Below are positions 24,052-37,303 of a stretch of 64,000 bases of DNA, in pieces. How positions within the stretch are numbered: position 1 is the stretch's first letter; each line of letters begins with the position of its first letter. The notes below the pieces were generated by a model that worked only from the letters and a program-made list of their open reading frames with translations, was not told the DNA's origin and did not search any database. Source of the stretch: Scylla paramamosain (lineage: Eukaryota; Arthropoda; Malacostraca; Decapoda; Portunidae); the NCBI RefSeq assembly GCF_035594125.1, contig NC_087181.1:5912427-5976426 (forward strand), in the 5' to 3' direction. A program made the position numbers and the translations under genes.

Positions 24052-26218
24052 GGCTCTATGAAAAGAGGTGGCAAAGTGCAGGGTGATATCATCAGCATAG
24101 GAGTGGATAGGACAAGAAGTTTGGTTTAGAAGATCATTAATGAATAATAAGAAGAGAATGAGTGACAGGACAGAGCCCTGAGGAACACCACTGTTAATAG
24201 ATTTAGGAGAAGGACAGTGACCGTCTACCACAGCAGCAATAGAACGGTCAGAAAGGAAACTTGAGATGAAGTTACAGAGAGAAGAATAGAAGCCATAGGA
24301 GGGTAGTTTGGAAATCAAAGCTTTGTGCCAGACTCTATCAAAAGCTTTTGATATGTCTAAGGCAACAGCAAAAGTTTCACCAAAATCTCTAAAAGAGGAT
24401 GACCAAGACTCAGTAAGGAAAGCCAGAAGATCACCAGTAGAGTGGCCTTGACGGAACCCATACTGGCGATCAGATAGAAGGTTGTGAAGTGATAGATGTT
24501 AAAGAATCTTCCTGTTGAGAATAGATTCAAAAACTTTGGATAGGCAGGAAATTAAAGCAATAGTACGGTAGTTTGAGGGATTAGAACGGTCACCCTTTTT
24601 AGGAACAGATTGAATGTAGGCAAACTTCCAGCAAGAAGGAAAGGTAGATGTTTACAGACAGAGCTGAAAGAGTTTGACTAGGCAAGGTGCAAGCACGGAG
24701 GCACAGTTTCGGAGAACAATAGGAGAGACCCCATCAGGCCCACAAGCCTTCCGAGGCCTTAGGCCAGCGAGGGCATGGAAAACATCATTGCGAAGAATTT
24801 TAATAGGTGGCATGAAGTAGTCAGAGGGTGGAGGAGAGGAAGGAACAAGCCCAGAATCGTCCAAGGTAGCGTTTTTTAGCAAAGGTATGAGCGAAGAGTT
24901 CAGCTTTAGAAATAGATGTGATAGCAGTGGTGCCATCTGGTTGAAATATAGGAGGGAAATAAGAAGAAGCAAATTAATTGGAGATATTTTTGGCTAGATG
25001 CCAGAAGTCACGAAGGGAGTTAGATCTTGAAAGGTTTTGACATTTTCTGTTAATGAAGGAGTTTTTGGCTAGTTGGAGAACAGACTTGCCATGGTTCTGG
25101 GCAGAAATATAAAGTGCATGAGATTCTGGTGATGGAAGGCTTAAGTACCTTTTTTGGGCCACCTCTCTATCATGTATAGCACGAGAACAAGCTGTGTTAA
25201 ACCAAGGCTTAGAAGGTTTAGGACGAGAAAAAGAGTGAGGAGTGTACGCCTCCATGCCAGACACTATCACCTCTGTTATGAACTCAGCACATAAAGACGG
25301 GTCTTTGACACGGAAGCAGTAGGTATTCCAAGGAAAATCAGCAAAATAACTCCTCAGGTCCCCGCAACTAGCAGAGGCAAAACGCCAGAGGCACCTTTGC
25401 TTAGGGGGATCCTGAGGAGGGATTGGAGCGATAGGACAAGATAAACACATGAGATTGTGATTAGAGGAGCCCAACGGAGAAGAAAGGGTGACAGCATAAG
25501 CTGAAGGATTAGAGGTCAGGAAAAGATCAAGAATGTTGGACATATCTCCAAGACGGTCTGGAATACGAGTAGGGTGTTGTATCAATTGCTCTAGGTCATG
25601 GAGGATAGCAAAGTTGTAGGCTAGTTCACCAGGATGGTCAGTGAAGGGAGAGGAAAGCCAAAGCTGGTGGTGAACATTGAAGTCTCCAAGAATGGAGATC
25701 TCTGCAAAAGGGAAGAGAGTCAGAATGTGCTCCACTTTGGAAGTTAAATAGTCAAAGAATTTCTTATAGTCAGAGGAGTTAGGTGAGAGGTATACAGCAC
25801 AGATAAATTTAGTACGAGAGTGACTCTGTAATCATAGCCAGATGGTGAAAAACTCGGAAGATTCAAGAGCGTGGGCACGAGAGCAGGCTAAGTCATTGCA
25901 CACATAGACACAGCATCCAGCTTTGGATAGAAAATGAGGATAGAGAAAGTAGGAGGGAACAGAAAAGGGGCTACTGTCAGTTGCCTCAGACACCTGAGTT
26001 TCAGTGAGGAAAAGAAGATGAGGTTTAGAAGAGGAGAGGTGGTGTTCTACAGACTGAAAATTAGATCTTAGACTGAAAATATTGTAGAAGTTAATGAAGA
26101 AAAAGTTAAGAAGGGTGTCAAGACACTTAGGGTCATTGACAGAAAGGCAGTCCGACCTGGGGACATTTATGGTCCCCTCCCCAGATGGGGACTCTAAGGC
26201 TGGTGTAGGAGTAGCCAT
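24052..26218 (-). pseudogene. Jockey-like endonuclease-reverse transcriptase
   Basis: The ORF begins MATPTPALESPSGEG at 26218 (the same start as in J4 and J8). Endonuclease motifs are FFINFYNIFSLRSNF and LLFLTETQVSEA (26218-25832), [14 protein letters not shown] and SSNHNLM (25735-24974). RT motifs are PRKACGPDGVSPIVL (24.74 kb), ALDISKAFDRVWHKALISK (about 24.3 kb, partly in another frame), NSGVPQGSVLSLILFLLFIN and HSYADDITLHF (24318-24080). The frame is broken by a few stops and shifts, so each block sits in its own ORF, but catalytic residues are kept. The protein nicks DNA and primes cDNA synthesis. Confidence 0.88.
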
Positions 26219-26458
26219 GATGATTTTAAATTTTTTTTGAGTGAAGGGTGTGTGTGTTATTAGGTGCTTGTAGTTTTGTGTGGAGGAAGAGAGTTGTCTT
26301 TAGAGGGCAGGCTGTGACTGCCCCCATGTGTTGTGAGACACAAAGGGAAACGTTCAGTGAGATCACAGCTGGGTTTAATGATAAGTTCACAGCACCCCCT
26401 GAACAGTGCTTTAGACCTCACTGGAAGTAATTATCATTTCAGCAGGTGTCTACTGCCT
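24052..26458 (-). mobile_element. Jockey-like LINE, near-full 5' part (copy J3)
   Basis: Minus-strand copy with the family 5' UTR (26219-26458, shared with J4 and J8), the start codon at 26218, the endonuclease and most of the RT. It stops at about 24052, just after the YADD box, with no 3' UTR or poly(A); the lost 3' end implies a later deletion or rearrangement rather than normal 5' truncation. Confidence 0.9.
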
Positions 26459-27899
26459 CCTCCTAAATATACTATATCACTCTAAGTTTGAAGTAATTAC
26501 TATTCATATTTGTAGATATAATTTCTTATCATTACTCACTCAGAGAGATCTTGGCTTGCTTACACTACAGGGAAGCCAGTGAAGGTAAAGGAAAAGTCTG
26601 TCTGTGCATCCCACATGTGTGTGTTTGATTAGGTATACTTAATAGTGTGAGAACAGAGTGTTTAGTTCACGGATTGTTAAGGTTGTACAGTACCTCTTGT
26701 TATCATATGGGGACGTAACCACCTGGTTCGGTCCTCGGAATGCTGATTAGGCTATGTTATACCTGGGTTATAGGAAAATGTAATAAGGAGATTGTTTATT
26801 CTTATGTAAGCACCAGTGAATTATTTTTTGAGTCACGTGTGTGAACAATACCACCCTCGCCAGGTGAATGAGACTATACTCATGTAATACCCAAACACTA
26901 ATGCCCATTATTGTTATTGGTGAATTTATGAGGTGTGTCAAGTGGTTAATTCAGCCAGTATTTACACTACTGTAATTAAATCTTCAACACTACTAAAAGG
27001 ATACTTCATGCTAGCTGATGTAATATGAATGATGTGTGAATTAGTATTAACACTAGCACAAGTGAAGAAAAAATAAAGACCATAAATCAGCGAGTGTAGA
27101 TATTTCCTCACCAACTAGTTAGAGAAAAAAAAAAAAGAATAATAATAACCTAACTTGCGAGTGGCACAGGGGGGAGGGCATTACACATATACAGAAGTTA
27201 AACTAATTGAGCAGTTGTACCGATTTTGATGCTGTCCTACACGATGTTCCACCCCATCCTCTATTGCAGCATGACCATGTCCTGACCTGGCCACGTGGGC
27301 ATGAAGCTGCATCCTTGTCCAGCCAGCCTCAGGGCTGGACGTATTTATCATGGTGGTTGCTTTATCTTTGTGTACCATTTTATTTTATAAATATACAGCG
27401 AGTTTTCCTCTACAGTCATGTTTAGTTGCACTTCTGGGCACTTCCATACAACTATCAACTAGAACATATGGCAGAAGTGGTGAGATGGAGGGCAGTTTGG
27501 CGTTCTTTATTCTGTGTCCTGCTCAACTGCTGTTCTGATGTCACTGCTGTGTTAGCCTTGTGATTGGCTAGTGCATACATTACAAGTTTTTTTTTTTTTA
27601 TTTCAGTGATTAGTTTAGGGACAGTATTCTTTCATGCCCTTTGCATTTCTCAAGGGTTGAATGTTGTGCTATGGTGTCAATGTTTTGTGTTCCTGTCTCA
27701 AATCACACAGATAAGCATGAATTTACACATTTATACACATCTTTCATGTTCATTTTATTATTATTTTGTGTCTTTGTTCAGTGAGTATACCCACTCACAT
27801 ACATTTATTAATTTTTCCGTGGGATGTGACCTGAGCGTGCCCATATGTTTTTGTTTAGACATGAGAGCATTCCTAGAAGGTCTGACTGGGTGATGTACT
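26459..27899. other. No recognised gene
   Basis: AT-rich sequence with a purine run gggggga near 27171 and a T-rich stretch near 27590. ORFs are short and show no motif. Confidence 0.4.
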
Positions 27900-29700
27900 T
27901 TCTATTTTAGCATCATTTCTTGTCCCCTAAAATTCTGTTCTACCTGTGCAGTCCCTACTGTGCCTTCTCTGAAAAAATAATGAGAGAAAATAGTTATTTA
28001 AGTCTGTAGAGTTCCTCTTCACTCTATTATTTCTCCACTCACATTAGTATTCTTAGTACTTACAACCCCTTTCGGTTATTTTTTGCTTCACTTGCTATCT
28101 TAATTTTTTAGTTTCTTCTAGCAACCTTTATATTTTTCTATACACTCCTAGCTGGTTGTATTGTCTGTAAGCTCTACCTCACCTTGCTTAATTCTTTTGT
28201 AGATACCCTTTTTGAAATTTTCTCTCTCATGAGCCTTACTGTCATCCATTTTGGTTCATTATTACTACTCCCTTGTACTTCATATGATAAAAAATGTTTC
28301 TGACCCTTGTGGATTTCCTGTATTAAATGCTTATAATATGCTTCCAACGATTTTAAGTGCTTCAGTCTACCCTACATAATGAGGTATAACCTAGCCTCCC
28401 TGTGATCCTGTAAACCCTGTGAGTTTCACAAATGTTAACCCACCTCTGCTCCAGAGATTAAATTTTCTTTGTTAAAACCAAGTCTAATATATCCTATCTT
28501 GTAGGTTCAGTAATTACTTGTTTCATACAGCAATCTTGAATGACTTCTAAAAGTTCCTCTGGCTCTCAATTTTTTTCTGATATTTCTGCAATTTTTATAA
28601 TACACCTTAAATTTTTACGGCTGAATTTACCCTTACCTTGGTGCCCATTGTTAACCCTGTTATTCCTATCTGTCCTGTTGGTACCCTTGTGCCTGACACT
28701 AGTTACTTTTTCCGTCTCCCAGCTACTTACTCCAAAAAACCCTGTGGGGCATGAACCTGATAGTCAATGGAACAAGCCAGCATGTTGATCCCTCACCTTG
28801 AGAGGTACACCCTGTCCTGTTGATATAAATGGTCACAGCCAAAGAAATACTCCCAGGTGTCAACAAAGGGTCAACCATTGGTCTTGCAAAGATTTGCCAA
28901 CTGACAATTCAGTGCAATAGCCCTGGAGTGCCAAGTGCACCTTTCCACACCACCTCAACAGGACCCACACCCCATGGGAATTCCCACTTGTCCCTAACCC
29001 TACCTAAAGCCACCTTGAAATGAAGCAACAACTCTTCACTGGGCACTCAGTTCATGTTGTTTTGCACAGTGTGGAAGTAGATGATGGAATGGGTCCCTTT
29101 GCCTGCCATTTATGCCTCTATCCTATCATAAACATGCCTTATTCTGGCCACAGGAAAACACACCTGTGTCATGCACTACCTATATCTAGCAGAGAAGGTT
29201 CTATCTAAAAATCTAACCTGACTGTCCCCAACAACCAGAACCTTATCTGAAGGCAGGGAATGAGTGACTGCCTTATCCTCTTGAACCTTCTCTGCCTGTC
29301 TTTCCCCCTCCTCAACCCTACAGAGCACCTGGAAGGAGTTTTACAACTCCACTCCCTCCTGTGTTGCCTTCCTGAGCCTAACAAAACCCAGCACTGAAAA
29401 CCACCCTCCACTCTTCTTCTGAGACAGACGCTTTACCAGGTAAAGTATCTGTTGTCTGAATTTTAGAACAGAGAACTCAATTTTCCTCCATCAGGCTCTT
29501 AACCACACTCTCTAATGATGTAATCCTACTAAGTAGTGATTGCATCATCTCCAAACACAGGCCAACACCCTCCACACTACTAGCACCAACAAAAGTCTCC
29601 TGCAGGGCCTCAGCCTCCACAAGAAAAGCCTTTTGCAAGGTCTTGCTCTTCACAACAGAAGCCTCAACACCCTTACACACAAGAGCTATGACTCAGGACA
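27900..29700 (-). mobile_element. LINE with esterase-type ORF1, decayed (copy K4)
   Basis: On the minus strand a Leu/Glu-rich helical start (29680-29477) is followed by an SGNH/GDSL-esterase-like block: SRAIALNCQLANLC (about 28.92 kb) and YFFGCDHLYQQDRVYLSR (about 28.83 kb). The catalytic pair of such esterases is usually read as DxxH; here it is DRVY, so the His is lost. After a deletion, EELLEVIQDCCMKQVITEPT and DILDLVLTKK (28.56-28.48 kb) match the late part of a LINE endonuclease, and the linker DDSKAHERENFKKGIYKRIK continues to about 28.2 kb. No RT follows. Esterase-bearing ORF1 is known from CR1/L2-group LINEs. Confidence 0.68.
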
Positions 29701-30169
29701 TTCACATATAAAGAAGCTGTGACCTGAACTGAATCATTAACCTGAGCTGAGAAGCTTGACTGCTGTTACAAGTGACTCAGGATTTCTCCTGAGCCAGTTT
29801 CAGCCTCAGTTACATCAAACCACACACCACAACTGGTCACACAACAAACCATATTACACTCAATCATACCACACCAATCATATCTAGCCATATCACAAAC
29901 CACATCTTACCCTGCACACTATGGCACACACAACACTCCACCACACCACACAACACAGCACCATGTGCACAAACTCATATCATGCCAAACATCATACCAA
30001 CCTAGCACACAAACTGAAGCAGTCAGGCAGGTTCACATCAGTCTTCCTACACAAAGACCTCACACAGCAACAGCTGCATTTACGTGCACAGCGGGAGGCT
30101 GCCAAGGGAGAGAGGGCACCAGACGAGTCCCAGAATACTGAGATAACATCAGCTGTAAGAGAGACCTTA
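29701..30169. other. CA-rich cryptically simple DNA, no gene recognised
   Basis: Contains many caca/ccac/cata motifs (29810-30000) but no perfect array. Nothing else is recognised before the LINE 5' end. Confidence 0.4.
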
Positions 30170-33046
30170 ACTGGCGCTGTCAAAACGATAATTACTCCCA
30201 GTGAGGTCTAAAGCACTGGACCAGGGGGTGCTGTGAACCTATCATTAAACCCAGCTGTGACCTCACTGAACATTTCCCTTTCTGTCTCACAAGACAAGAG
30301 GTAGTCACAGCCTGCCCTCTAAAGACAATTCTCTTCCTTCACACAAAGCTATTAGTACCTAATTACACACACACCCTTCACTCAAAATACAAAATTATCA
30401 TGGCGACTCCTACACAAGCCTCGGAGTCCCCATCTGGGGAGGGGACCACAAATATCTCCAGATCAGACTGCTTTTCTGATATTGACCCTAAGTGTCTTGA
30501 CACTCCCCTCAACTTTTTCTTCATTAACTTCTGCAACATTTGTGGTCTTGGATCTAATTTTCAGTCTGTAGAATATCACCTCTCCTCTACTAAACCTCAT
30601 CTTCCTTTCCTCACTGAAACACAGGTGTCTGAAGCAACTGACAGTAGCCTCTTTTCTGTTCTCTCCTACTTTCTCTATCCTCATTTTCAATCTAAAGCTG
30701 GATGTTGGATCTATGTGCGCAATGACTTAACCTGTTCTCGTGCCCACTCTCTTGAATCATCCGAGTTTTCTACCATCTGGCTATGACTACAAAATCACTC
30801 TTAAACTAAATTTATCTGTCTGTATACCTTTTACTATTTACCTTCCAAAGTGGAGCACATTCTAACTCTCTTCCCTTTTGCAAAGATCTCGATTCTTGGA
30901 GACTTCAATGTTCACCACCAGCTCTGGCTTTCTTATCCATTCAATGAGCATCCTGGTGAACTAGCCTTTAACTTTATTATCCTCCATGACCTAGAGCAAT
31001 TAGTGTAACATCCTACTTGTATTCCTGACCATCTTGGAGATACACCCAACATTCTTGACCTTTTACTAACGTCTAATGCTTCTGCTTATGCTGTTATCCT
31101 ATCAACTCCATTGGGCTCCTCCAATCACAATCTCATATTTGTATTTTTCCTATCACACTATCACACTAATCCCTCCTCAGGATCCCCCTAAACAGAGGTG
31201 CCTCTGATGCTTTGCCTTTGCTAGCTGGGGGTACTTGAGGAGGTATTTTGCTGATCTTCCTTGGAATGACTACTTGTTCCATGTCAGAGACCCATCTCTG
31301 TGCCGAGCGCATAACAGAGGTGATAGTGTCTGGCATGGAGTCATACATTACTCACTCTTTTTCTCGACCTGAACCTTCCAAACCTTGGTTTAACATAGCC
31401 TGTTCTCGTGCTATGCATGATAGAGAGGTGGCCTACAAAATGATTTTGAACCTTCCATCACCAGAATCTCATGCGCTTTATATTTCTGCCCTGAACCATG
31501 CCAAGTCTGTTCTTCAACTAGTCAAAAACTTCATTAATAAGAAGTGTCAAAATTTTTCAAGATCTAACTCCCCTTGTGACTTCTGGCACCTAGCCAAAAA
31601 CATCTCCAATAACTTTGCTTCTTCTTCTTTCCCTTTTTTATTTCAACCAGATGGCACCACTGCTATCACATCTATCTCTAAAGCTGAACTCTTTACATAA
31701 ACCTTTGCTCAAAACCTTACCTTGGATGATTCAGGGTTTGTTACTCTCCTGCACTCTCTGACTACATCATGCTACCTATTAAAATTCTTCAGATTGATGT
31801 TTTCCATGCTCTTGGTGGCCTAAACCCTCAGAAGGCTTATGGACTTGATAGGGTCCCTCCTATTGTTCTCTGAAACTGTGCCTCCATGCTTGCACTTTGC
31901 CTACTTAAACTTTTTTCAGTTCCATCTGTCAACATCTACCTTTCCTTCTTGCTGGAAATTTGCCTACATTCAACCTGTTCCTAAAAAGGGTGACCATTCT
32001 AATCCCTCAAACTACCATCCAACTGCTTTAATTTCCTGCTTATCTAAAATTTTTTAATCTATCCTCAACAGGAAGAGTCTTAAACATCTATCATTTCACA
32101 ACCTTCTATCTGATCATCAGTATGGGTTTTGTCAAGGCCACTCTACTGATGATCTGGCTTTTCTTACTGAGTCTTAGTCATCCTCTTTTAGAGATTTTGG
32201 TGAAACTTTTGCTGTTGCCTTAGACATATCAAAAGCTTTTGATAAATTCTGGCACAAAGTTTTGATTTCCAAACCACCCACCTATGGCTTTTATCCTTCT
32301 CTCTGTAACTTCATCTAAAGTTTCCTTTCTGACTGTTCTGTTGCTGCTGTGGTAGATGGTTACTGTTCTCCTAAATCTATTAACAGTGGTGTTTCTCAGG
32401 GTTCTGTCCTGTCACCCATTCTCTTTCTGTTATTCATCAATGATCTTCTAAACCAAACTTCTTTTCCTTTTCACTCCTGTGTTGATGATACCACCCTTCA
32501 CTTATTGACATCTTTTCATAGACATCCAACCCTTCAGAAAGAAAACAGTTCATGCAAGGAAGCCACAGAATGCCAGATTTCTGATCTCTCTAAAATTTCT
32601 GATTGGGATAGAGTAAACTTAGTATTGTTCAACTTCTTTCTCATTGCTACAATGTTGCACCTCTCGTTATCTTCTACTGCCATTTTCATGCTAACTGCTC
32701 TTCTGATCTTGCTAACTGCATGCCTCCCCTCCTCCCATGGCCTCACTGCACAAGACTTTCTTCTTTCTGTCACCCCTATTCTGTCCAACCTTCTAATGCA
32801 AGAGTTAACCAGTATTCTCAATCATTCATCCCTTTCTCTGATAAACTCTAGAACCCCTTGCCAGCATCTGTATTTCCACTTCCCTATGACTTGAATTCCT
32901 TCAAGAGAGAAGTTTCAAGACATTTATCCTTCAATTTTTGATTGCCACTGTGTACCCTATTTGGGGACCAGTATCTCAGTGGGCCTTTTTTTCTTTTTCA
33001 TTGAATTTTGTTGCCCTTGGTAGGTACCCCTCCTACATAAAAAAAT
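30170..33046 (+). mobile_element. Jockey-like LINE, both ends present (copy J4)
   Basis: Plus-strand copy with 5' UTR (30170-30399), start MATPTQASESPSGEG at 30400 and the family 3' end ctcctacat followed by seven A at 33040-33046. Coding blocks are endonuclease (30400-31150, with [14 protein letters not shown] and SSNHNLI), linker (31248-31700), RT (31.8-32.5 kb, with LDISKAFDKFWHKVLISK, VSQGSVLSPILFLLFIND and a VDDTTLHLL box where Tyr-Ala has changed) and a shortened C-terminal region with an internal deletion near 32630. Numerous stops and frameshifts make it inactive. With J3 and J8 it defines the family's 5' end. Confidence 0.88.
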
Positions 33047-33049
33047 CCT

Positions 33050-33768
33050 TAAGTGGTGACAATACTGGTGGTTTTTCTGTTTCATATATTGCTGACATTA
33101 ATGTTAATTCACTTGTTAAGAAAACTAATTATGTGCATTGTCTTGTACTGGATTATAATCTTCCAGTCTTGGATATCAGTGAATCTTGGTTGCTTCACTC
33201 CCCTCCTAGTTCATTTGTGGATGTTCCTAACTATGTATTGTTAAAGTAAGATGTTCTAGGTAATGTACTTAAACATGGAGTATGTATGTACCTGAGATTG
33301 GACTTCAATTACTCTGAGGTAAATGTAGCACCTAATGTGGTAGCAGCTCATCTTCTTCATCTTAACCACAATATACCATTCACCTTCAATTTCTTGTGCT
33401 GATGATGATCAACTTATTAACTTTCTTTATAATTTTTGTTTGGGTAAGGATGTTATTTTTTTTGGGTGATTTTAATTTACTGTCAATTCATTGGGGTGGG
33501 GATTATCCCTATTACAGGTTAACATTTACAGAGCATCAGTTCTATGATTGTTTTGCCACTCTTGGACTTACACAGTGGATTACTGAACCAACATTTCTTG
33601 CATCAGGCAATATAATAGATCTTTTATTGACTAATGAAGGTGACAGAGTGGTGAGGTTCAGGTATTTCCCTCTTTCCCTAACTGTGGACACAGGCCACTT
33701 TTACGTTGTTGCATCTCTCAGCTCAGTTCAGGTTCTAGGGAATCAGCCAAACTTTGGCATAAGGATTT
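33050..33768 (+). mobile_element. Endonuclease fragment of a different LINE
   Basis: Plus-strand frames 33053-33249 and 33396-33740 give LPVLDISESWLLHSPPSSFV, then LGDFNLLSIHWGGDYPYY, LGLTQWITEPTFLASGNIID and LLLTNEGDRV. This is the order of a LINE endonuclease (target recognition, GDFN, WITEPT, LLLTN). It differs from the jockey-like family, whose GDFN motif reads GDFNVHH. The fragment sits between J4's tail and J5. It could belong to the family of the intact-ORF LINE at 38.4 kb, whose own 5' part is missing; I cannot test that. Confidence 0.7.
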
Positions 33769-34795
33769 TTTTTAATGTAGGAGAGGCACTGGCCAAGGAA
33801 AAAAAAGAAAAAAGGCTGACTGAGGTGCCAGTCCTCGAACAAGGTCAAAAGTTTTAATAAAAAATACAGGATAAGTGTCTTGAAACCTCCATCTTGAAAG
33901 AGTTAAAGTCATGGGAAGTGGAAATACAGAAGCAGGCAAGGAGTTAAAAGGTTTACTAGAGAAAGGGATCAATGACTGAGAATACTGGTTAACTCTTGCA
34001 TTAGTGAGGTAGACAAAATAGGGGTGAGAGAAAGAAGAAAGTCTTGTGCAGCAAAGCCACTGGAGGAGGAGAGGCATGCAGTTAGCAAGATCAGAAGAGC
34101 AGCTGGCATGAAAGCAGCAGTAAAAGACAGCAAGAGATGCAACACTGTGGTGATGGGAAAGAGGCTGAAGACATCCAGTTAGAAGAGAGAAGTTGATGAG
34201 ATGAAAAGTTTTTGATTCCACCCTGTCTAAAAGAGCAGTATGAGTGGAAATCCCCAGACATGTGAAGCATACTCCATACATAGATGGATAAGGGCCCTGT
34301 ACAGAGTTAGCAGCTGGGGGTGAGAAAAAGTGGCAGAGATGACTCAGAATGTCTAACTTCATAGAATCTGTTTTAGCTATAGATGAGATATGAAGTTTCC
34401 AGTTTAGATTATAAGTAAAGGACAGACCAAGGATGTTCAGTGTAGAAGATGGGGACAAATGAGTGTCACTGAAGAAGAGGGGATAGTTATCTGGAAGGTT
34501 GCATCAAGTTGATAGATGGAGGAATTGAGTTTTTGAGGCATTGAACAATATTAAGTTTACCCTGCCCCAATCAGAAATTTTAGAGAGATTAGAAGTCAGA
34601 CATTCTGTGACTTCCCTGTGTGAACTGTTTACTTCCTGAAGGGCTGGACTTCAACAAAATGATGTGGAAAAGTGCAGGATGTTATCATCAGTATAGGAGT
34701 GAATAGGATATAAAGTTTGGTTTAGAAGATCATTGATGAATAATAGGAAGAGAGTTGGTGACAGGACAACCCTGAGGAACACTACCAGTGACCAC
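33769..34795 (-). mobile_element. Jockey-like LINE, 3' third (copy J5)
   Basis: Minus-strand copy with a T run at 33769-33776 (poly(A) on the minus strand), then a 228-codon frame (34458-33772) covering the RT C-terminal region ([20 protein letters not shown], then SVQGPYPSMYGVCFTCLG). The 5' end falls at the start of the Gypsy 5' LTR (34796), so the Gypsy element may have inserted into it. Confidence 0.85.
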
Positions 34796-35131
34796 TGTTA
34801 TGTGGGGGTGTAAGTATCGAAGAGAAGAAAGATGAAAGGCAGCGAGAGGGGAGCTGGGGGGGAGAGAGAGAGAGAGAAAGAGAGAGAGATGAAGAGAATG
34901 AGAGCAGGAGCTAATGATGGGTCTGTGGGTTGTCTCTGCCCAGCTGAGTATGCTACCAGATTTACTTTTATTTCCCACTCTTCCCATTTGAGCACCATGT
35001 TGGGAGTGAAAGAATATAAAGTACAGAACAACATAATACAGTTAGATTTCCACTAGCCTCTTTGGGGAGGTGAAGCAAGCAAGATTAATGACATGACTTT
35101 GTAACCTGCAGTTTGCAGTGGATCTGTGGCA
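34796..35131 (+). repeat. Gypsy 5' LTR
   Basis: Begins tgttatgtgg and ends ctgtggca (TG...CA). It aligns along its length with 45776-46192; the main length difference is the GA tract, short and interrupted here (about 34862-34889). Shared blocks include caccatgttg and agtacagaacaacataatac. Confidence 0.82.
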
Positions 35132-37090
35132 TGCATGTAATTGTCTGGTTGTAATTACTTAGTTGTAACATACAGGAAGAGAGCTATGTTTATGTTGTCC
35201 TGTCTCCCATATCTAGAAATGTCTAGCCCTTCCTTAAATTTATGCAGGGTTTTAGCATTGATAACTTTTGCATCCAGTGCATTCCACACATCAACACACC
35301 ATTGTGGGAAGTTGAACTTCTTTACACCCCTGCTACTGTAGCTTTTTTTCAGTTTCTTTCCACATCCTTTAGTGAATTGGTATCCCAAATTAAGTTTTCA
35401 TTGTCAATTTTTTCTAATCCTTTTGTAACTCTATACACTGCTATTAAATCTCCTCTTTCCCTCTTTCGGTTCCAAAGATGTCAATTTTAATGCCTTTAGT
35501 TTCTCTTTGTATGATAGTTCCCTAAATTGGAAGAAAGTTTTGAGGTTGCTCTTTGAATTCTTTCTAATTTTCTTATGTGTTTTTTCAAGTTTGGAGACCA
35601 TACCAGGGGTGCATACTCCAATCTTGGCCTTATTAGAGTTGTAATAAATTTCTTAGTCATTTCTCCATCTATATAATTGAAAGCTGCCTTGATGTTTCTT
35701 AACAGGTTTCAGCTGTGACTTTATTTATGTGCTTTTCTAGTGACAGGTTATCCACTGTGATTACCCTGAGATCTTTTTTTTTTTTTTTTTTGGTACACTC
35801 ATTTCCCATTGTGTATATGCCTCTTGGTCTTCTCATGCTTTTCTCAAATTCTATGACACTGCGTTTCTTTATGTTAAATTCCATTTCCCATTTATGGGAT
35901 CAATCCCGTATCCTTTCTGGATTTTGCTGTAGGGGCATGCAGCTGTCACCTTTCTCTATTTTTCTTAATAGTTTTGCATCATCAGCAAACAAACTCATAT
36001 AGCTTTCTATTCCTTCCACCATACCATTTACATATATTGCAAACATGATTGGAGCTAACACAGATCCCTGTGGCACACTGCTATTAACTTGTTTCCAAGA
36101 GGATTTTTTCTCTTTTACTGTAGTTCTCATTTGTCTGTTACTTATAAAGTTTTTGAACCATCTCAGCATACCCCTTTTCAGCCCTCCTATTTCTTCTAGT
36201 TTTCACATTACTCTTTTATGTGGCACTTTGTCAAATGCCTTTTTTAGGTCTAAGTAAATGCAGTGTACTCATCCATCCCTTTTTTGTACAATGTCTATAA
36301 CTCTTGTGTAGAAATTTATAAGGTTTGTAGTACAGGATCTTCCTTCTCTAAAGCCAAATTAAAGCTTGTCAGTATGTTGTTACCTTCTAGATACTTCATC
36401 TACCTTTCTTTTATAATCTTTTCACTTAGCAACCACACTGGTTAGGGACACTGGTCTGTAATTTAACAGATCTTCATAATTTCTGCCTTTAAATATTGAC
36501 ACAATGTCTGCCTTTTTCCAGTCATTGGGAACTACACCCTCTTTAAAGGAGATCGTAAGAACAGCATGGATTTTGTCAGGTTACTGGTCACTGCATTCTT
36601 TTAGTATCCAGTTTGACACTCCATCTGGCCCCTTAGCTTTTCTTTTTTTCCAGTTTTTCCATTACCTTTTTTACCTCTTCCACAGACACTTCCATGGTGT
36701 GCATCCCGATTCCTTCTGTGTTTGTCATTTGCTCCACAAATTCACTTTTGAAGACTGACTGGAAACAATTGTTTATTATTTTGGTTATCTGTTCTTTATC
36801 TTCATAAATCACACCATCTATCTTCAGTTTACTTATTCCTTTCTTTTTTTTTAGTTTGCCATTTACATATCCATAGGACAATTTGGGATAGTCCTTACAT
36901 TTCTCAACAATAACTTTCTCGTAATTTATTCTTTCTTTTTTATGAATGTTGCCATATGCATTCCTTTTATCTTTAGAAATTATCCAATGGTTGTGTCTTC
37001 TACTTTTCTGCTATCTATTCCATGGCTTATCTCTTTCAGCTTTTGCTTGTTCACATCTGTTGAACCACACTTGTCTTGCCTGTTTTCTTG
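35132..37090 (-). mobile_element. CR1/L2-type LINE, decayed (copy K5)
   Basis: Minus-strand copy inside the Gypsy element, next to its 5' LTR. In coding order it has a linker frame (36881-36633, IISKL-type start then DGVIYEDKEQITKIINNCF), RT frame 36169-35900 (RWFKNFISNRQMRTTVKEK, SSVPQGSVLAPIMFAIYVNG, MSLFADDAKLL) and C-terminal frames (35884-35699; 35388-35155 with FPQWCVDVWNALDAKVINA). The catalytic FADD is kept but frames are broken. The 3' end carries a gttgtaattacttagttgta type repeat instead of poly(A), as in K3. Confidence 0.83.
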
Positions 37091-37099
37091 CCCATTTTA

Positions 37100-37303
37100 T
37101 TGGCAGTAGAAAGCCAGATGCTGAGAAGCTTGAAATTGATACCCGTATTTAATAAGAAGGTGACGGAATGGTTTCAGAGATTTAAGATGAACACTGAATT
37201 TGACTGACCTCTGAAGAGATGGATTGCCTTGGTGGCTAATATGTTGAAGGACAAGGATTGTCTATGATAGGAAGGAAGTCTATGATAGGATGTTATTTGA
37301 GGA
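37100..37303 (+). pseudogene. Gypsy gag, first half
   Basis: The reading frame gives LKLIPVFNKKVTEWFQRFK, then PLKRWIALVANMLKDKDCL, the start of a SCAN/gag-like capsid region. It breaks off at the hAT target duplication (37296-37303), and the next part of the same domain appears directly after the matching duplication at 42306, which shows the two halves were once contiguous. A stop replaces one codon between the two segments quoted. Confidence 0.72.
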
